A DNA stretch of 64,000 nucleotides from Zhengitettix transpicula (lineage: Eukaryota; Arthropoda; Insecta; Orthoptera; Tetrigidae): NCBI GenBank assembly GCA_037074705.1, contig CM073591.1, positions 60,886,897-60,950,896 on the forward strand, read 5' to 3'. The stretch's first letter is position 1. Each line of letters starts with the position of its first letter. The translations under genes were made by a program, and so were the position numbers. Below the pieces are notes generated by a model that had not been told where the DNA came from, did no database searches, and saw only the letters and a list, made by a program, of their open reading frames with translations. Positions 59,220 through 64,000 of this stretch are shown in pieces.

Positions 59220-60215
59220 TGTAGTCATTGGTAATTAAGGCATTGTTCTAATTGAAAAGTTGAATTGTAGAGGACTCATTATTGGTGGATATAGCGGACG
59301 CCGCAACAAACCGGCAATGCAAAAAAAAGTATTGTTGATCTCGTCGAGAAGGTTTTACGCGCTCAAAATTTACGAGACGAACGAACAGTTGGGCAGCGGA
59401 CAGCAAGTAGAACACAGTAAAAGAACGAACTGTTGGGCAGTAAACGGCGAGATGTACAGATTAAAATTCTAATTCACGAAAACTTGAACAATCTTTGTCA
59501 GTCAGCAGTGAAGACTGAAAGGTCTAATTTAAAGAACGAGAAAGTGTTCCAGTAACCAGTACGCTGTTATATCAAAAATGCAGAAACTGAACTAGTCTTC
59601 AGTCAACAGACAAAACCAATGAGGTGCATTTTCAACAAAAATCCACGAGATCTACAAATCCAGGTTGCAGTAAGTCATCGAGAATCGACAAATTTAATTT
59701 AAACCAACTAACAAACTACGCTAATTAGAGTCTGTGAACATTTAGAGTCTGTGAGTACTTAGAATCAGTGATATCCCCAAAATTGTGCACGAAAAGTTAA
59801 AATGAGACCTGGGCTGCCGTAAGTAGAAAGAAAACTTTAAAATCATTGTAAACCACGTTTAAAAGATAAACGTCAGATCGTTCTTTAATTATCGATAAAA
59901 TGAGATCTTTAATTATTCAGATCATTCTTTATTTCTTGATAAAAATTGAAATTGTTTAAATTCAATCTTTGGTATTATTTATTCAGCAACAAATTTCGTC
60001 TATGTTCAGATGCATTGATTCCCATATAAAGCAAATGTAGTTTTTGTGATTTTGATTATATAAATTCTGCCATTTTCAAACCCAGTTCAAGACCTTGAGA
60101 TCCCAAATATTTTGTGATTTGAATACTTGTTTTAAAATTGTTAATAAATCTTGTTTAATAGTTTTCACGTAATAGTTCTTTTCATTTAAAAACGCCACAT
60201 AGTTCATATCATGAA
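59220..60215 (+). mobile_element. Diverged solo LTR
   Basis: It starts TGTAGTCATTGGTAATTAAG and carries 'acgcgctcaaaatttacgag', 'taaacgtcagatcgttc' and 'caaacccagttcaagacctt', each a degraded form of a family block. The end has lost its TTACA; similarity ('tcatttaaaa') fades near 60215, where a Penelope-like tail begins. Confidence 0.75.
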
Positions 60216-60275
60216 TATGAAAATAAATTTATATTATCATTTATTTAGTCTGTATTTGGCTATCTTTCTTATTAT
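60216..60275 (+). repeat. Penelope-like tail fragment
   Basis: 'ttatattatcatttatttag' followed by 'tctgtatttggctatctttc' matches the arm at 44970-45010. Confidence 0.5.
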
Positions 60276-60279
60276 CTTA

Positions 60280-60650
60280 TTGTTTTCATTTCAGTTGCTC
60301 TCGAAAGTTGTTTTGTTTGGCTAAATGTCCTTATTTTCTACAAATGAAGCACGCGATAGTACCGTAAGATGGATAAATCCAATAACTGGTTCCTTCAAAT
60401 TCGAAGTTTAAAGATTCGGGTATTCTCTCTACGTCTTCTGGTTTTACGTACATCTGCCTTCTAAAACTTAGGATATGCGTATATCCTGGGTCTGAAATTC
60501 CCGCTTTTAGGAACGAAATGGGTGATTCTGGAGGGATATTTAATTTGTTTCTCGGAAGGAGTGGGGAATTATCGGGCATGAGTTGGACAGTATTATGGGC
60601 TTGAATTTTGAAACAAGTGGTTTAATTTCAAGTTGATTATCTTTAATCCA
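60280..60650 (-). pseudogene. I-like LINE ORF1 fragment
   Basis: On the minus strand the frame reads NKLNIPPESPISFLKAGISD, then PGYTHILSFRRQMYVKPEDV, and ends CFICRK, stop, GHLAKQ. The SFRRQ.YV block followed by a zinc-knuckle start is the same order as in the ORF1 at 27806-28896. The second half of the knuckle is broken by a stop and lost cysteine. Confidence 0.65.
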
Positions 60651-60730
60651 TTATTTTGGAGCGGTTTATTTAAAGTTAATTTGTTTTAATGGAAATTATG
60701 TAAATACATTTGATTTTTGGCTTTGGATAA

Positions 60731-61243
60731 AGGTAGCAAAACTCCAGGGAGGGATTTTCTCCCAGCCATAAATATCTTGGAAACAGTAGGTTCCAGGAAG
60801 TCCCTAGGAATGCGACGCAAAACAGACGCGTCCCTGTAGCCAATAGGGAAGCCTGTTCTAGTTTCTAAAGTTATATGAACGTTTCTACCAATAAAAGGGT
60901 AGTTTTGTCAAAAGAGAGGGAACGTAACGGTGTTGGAGAAGAGAGCAGAGAGAGACACTTTATGTTGGACTGCGGAGGCGGAGAGCCTTTGATGTTTAAC
61001 TACGGAGGCGGTGGTTACAGTTTTCTGAAGAGGGCAGCCAGCCTGGGAACTGACCAACACGTGGCTCTGCAGCTTCTCAGGCAGTGAAGGGAATCTCAGG
61101 TGGAGTTCATGTTCTAGCAATCCGGTAGCATTTATTATTGATTCTATATTTCTTTGTATGTAGTTTCCTTTTTTATGTAAATATTTTACATAATAAATTA
61201 AATTTATTTTATTTCTTCTTTTTTTGTGGTAATTTTGCCACAT
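60731..61243 (+). mobile_element. LTR of a separate gypsy-type element
   Basis: The end 'ggtaattttgccaca' is mirrored at the start by 'aggtagcaaaactcc' (expected TGTGGCAAAA), giving short inverted termini and an LTR of about 513 bp. It contains AATAAA signals near 60887 and 61190. A primer site follows directly. It is unrelated in sequence to the TGTA...TTACA family. Confidence 0.65.
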
Positions 61244-61254
61244 GGCGCCCAACT
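61244..61254 (+). other. tRNA-Lys-type primer-binding site
   Basis: TGGCGCCCAAC follows the LTR end at once. It equals the first 11 bases of the classical gypsy/tRNA-Lys primer site. Similarity is lost after that, so the internal region is degraded or deleted. Confidence 0.6.
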
Positions 61255-61259
61255 TTTAA

Positions 61260-64000
61260 ACTACTGATAAATTTTTAATCTTTTACAATTGTAGTTTGTG
61301 GTTTTATTTTAAAATCAGTATGAATCGCTACAGATAGTATGTAACTGTTAATAAATATATGTAACAATTTACCGCGCATAAATAAAATAACGTAATGGCT
61401 CGTGTCGTTCCTAATTGAGAACGGACGCAAGCAAAATTGCTGTCTTATTATTTGACTATGATACGTAATTCATGGATATGTGAAATAACGATTTGGCTTT
61501 AATACTTTCGACGTATTTTACAGTTTGCATAGTTGGCTGTCTGCATTGTACAATTACGACTGCTTTTATACTACCTCTTTTGTTCACAGCTCGGTTGCAT
61601 CGTCAGCGCACATTCCCATTCTTCAGATTCACAATACTTGCCGTATATTTTTGACTATGATGAAAAACTTATATTAAAATAAGTAATCCGAAAGCAGACT
61701 GAACTGTGATTCCTCATTAGCACTGAGATAATTCCGTAGAAATAAGACTCGTTCTGAAAATACAAAATATTTTAAATAAGGAGAACTTGCTAATACTAAG
61801 TCATGATCTTAGGTTCTGACCTGAAAACGTGCGAGTATCATGTTAGGGCTAATAATAACGAGGACTTGAGTATACCATTAAAAATATAAACCATTAAAAA
61901 AAACATTATCATAACTTTCCCTACAAGAAAATGGATTACGTGGCAATTCGAATTAATTAGTCGGCACTTGTATGTGGTAGTAAGTGTATTATGCTTATAG
62001 AAGATTCGTCGAGATCGGTGAGTTTTCATCATATGCCTTAAATTAATTCTTTTATAACACAAACAAACTGACAATATCCACGTATTACGAGATGTTCGAT
62101 AACCTCTAAAATTAGAAATGGTTAGGAAATTACAAAAGGAACGATAAACGAAACTTCATGTTCTGATTGTATCCACCGCTTATTTATTCTTTAACATTTA
62201 TCAGTTTAAAATTTACTCAGACTGAGTCCAGAGATTTGACTATTCAGTACGATAACATCGCCAGAAAGAAGTCAAGTGTGTCTGTATGTCAGTCCGGGTT
62301 CAAGCTTCCCTATTCACATATCTTAAGTGTTATGACAGACCATCGGCTTTTATAATGACTTACATTAATAACTAATATTGAATTTTAGTTCTGTTTTAGT
62401 ACACTTTGGAGACACGATGACGGCAGTTAAAAGAGTCAATGTTGTTTAAAATCCTCAAAGTCGATTAATGTAGCCGCGTAAACTCATTATCTCATATTAT
62501 AACAAAAGAAAGCTATTTTATGAAAATTACGTGAGAGACGTATAGGGAATAGACAAATCAAAACATTTATCTGAGTCGTCAAGACGCAGGGCGGCGGCTG
62601 AACGTCAATATTTAGGGTTATGAGCGGTAGTTGAGAGATTGTCCCACCAGGTATACAAAGTTCGATACCCAATTAGAAGACAGTAAAAGAATTTTAGGTA
62701 GAGCTTAGAAAGAGGGAGACGCCAGGAAAGCGAACACCAGAGAATATGCCACAGGAACAAATTCTGAAACTGACGTCAAGCATAATTGATCACCTTTGAA
62801 GGTTGACGAGAGTTATAAAGTACATCGAGAAGCACAAGAAAGGCAAAATATTTTTTTATATTACGTAGTTTTTCTAATAAATTAATTTTTCTGCGTAGTT
62901 TTCTTACATATAAGATTTGATCTGTAACTTCTTGAAAAAAATTGAGATAATTTTTAGTTATAATTAATTAAATTGAAAATATATTTTTAAATAATTTGAT
63001 TTTACTGTAAATATATAATAAATTCATTCCTGAGTTCATTGTATAATCATTTGTTTTGAAATATATTAATTCCATATATTCTAAGTAACATGATTTAAAT
63101 ATGAGGTTTGAATTTGTTTCTGGTTATATGTAACAATTTTAATATTTTTGAATTTTAATCATAACGGATGTATATTAGGGTGCATTAGACGACAAAAATT
63201 AGAGTGAGTTATGTGAAATTGATAAAATCAAAAATATTTACGTATAATAAATAATACGTATTTATCGAAAACTCAAGTCATTTATTAATATTTTAATCTA
63301 TTGCCATACTCTACTCCAGAAGATAAATATAACGAAATACTGAATATTATATAACATGTCTGATTCCACTTTTCCCTTCACGAGTACACCGATATGAGTT
63401 ACAATCCACATGATGGGAAAGCCAATTATTTCAGCTGTTAATGCAGTACGATTATCAAAAATAAATTGATTCGTTAAGAGAGTTATTCACTTATCGTTTC
63501 GCTTTTACCCTGTAGCCATTGTTTAACAAATCTAAATCTTACATACAGGTGATTATGTCAGACTTTTTCAGGTTCATTGCCCGTTAACGGCTATTTTCTC
63601 TTTCAACTTGTTACTCATGACACTGACGGACAATAAATAATTAAAGCGAACGCCGTCGAGGATGATGGATCGTCCGTAAGTTGACCAAACACGAAGCCCA
63701 AGTTGGAGTGGCTGAGAACAAATTTTCGAGTCAAATTCTAGATAAGGCAGCTTATTATTAGGCTATGGATTATTTTATATCACACATGCTCATTCATTCA
63801 TTTTATAATTTTTTTCGTATAACTTCGAAGTCGATACCCATAAAATATAGTTAGGGCTGCATTTAATTAAATTAGGTGACAGAGATCTTAAGAAAGCACA
63901 AGCTTTATACGGTCCTACAAATTTTATTTGTTAAACACCGTAGTCGCATTAGATACACCGAATACGAGTACAGAAATGTATACGATTACTGTATTCGTTG
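61260..64000. other. No recognisable feature
   Basis: AT-rich sequence. I found no ORF with domain character, no terminal repeats and no RNA gene on either strand. Confidence 0.5.

Overview
The window is AT-rich nuclear DNA from an animal, most likely an insect. The signs are spliced-looking exons, Helitrons, Tc1/mariner and hAT elements, tRNA-derived SINEs and several LINE clades, with no prokaryotic gene organisation. The species cannot be named from sequence alone. Almost everything recognisable is mobile DNA in various stages of decay. The only convincing host coding signal is a pair of related exons on the minus strand, at 11831-12123 and 17658-17800. Each encodes a short, single-pass membrane protein with the same pattern: short N-terminus, hydrophobic helix, CY..V..QLCC.

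Layout. 0-6.3 kb: the end of an LTR, then a minus-strand LINE with an almost intact reverse transcriptase ORF and an SGNH-esterase ORF1. Its 5' side meets an 857-bp LTR-type element that begins with a 421-bp palindrome and carries a gag stub. 8.9-14 kb: a Penelope-like repeat, a LINE tail, the first membrane-protein exon and a complete but dead Tc1/mariner-class element. 16-22.3 kb: a Helitron-like element with internal repeats, the second membrane-protein exon, a long solo LTR and a Helitron carrying a fragment of the Rep/helicase protein. 24-29 kb: a large inverted pair of a TIR element and pieces of I-like LINEs. 30-38 kb: solo LTRs, a SINE and a 4-kb hAT with an 8-bp target duplication into which a SINE and an LTR are nested. 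41-52 kb: more solo LTRs, a foldback, a SINE and a mariner interrupted by a solo LTR. 53-57 kb: a Helitron-like element expanded to about six internal units, with another element nested in it. 57-61 kb: LTRs, a LINE ORF1 scrap and a separate gypsy-type LTR with a tRNA-Lys-type primer site. 61.3-64 kb: nothing recognisable.

Three themes recur. (1) A family of LTRs with TGTA...TTACA ends is present many times with almost no internal coding sequence. Several copies hold a primer-binding-site-like motif inside the LTR, followed by a second LTR-like end. (2) Short motifs resembling a decayed hammerhead ribozyme core, of the kind known from Penelope-like elements, occur at least nine times, often within inverted repeats. 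(3) The LTRs sit in ATAT/(TA)n targets, and several (TA)n arrays start exactly at an LTR end. Coordinates of decayed elements are approximate where no terminal motif is visible.
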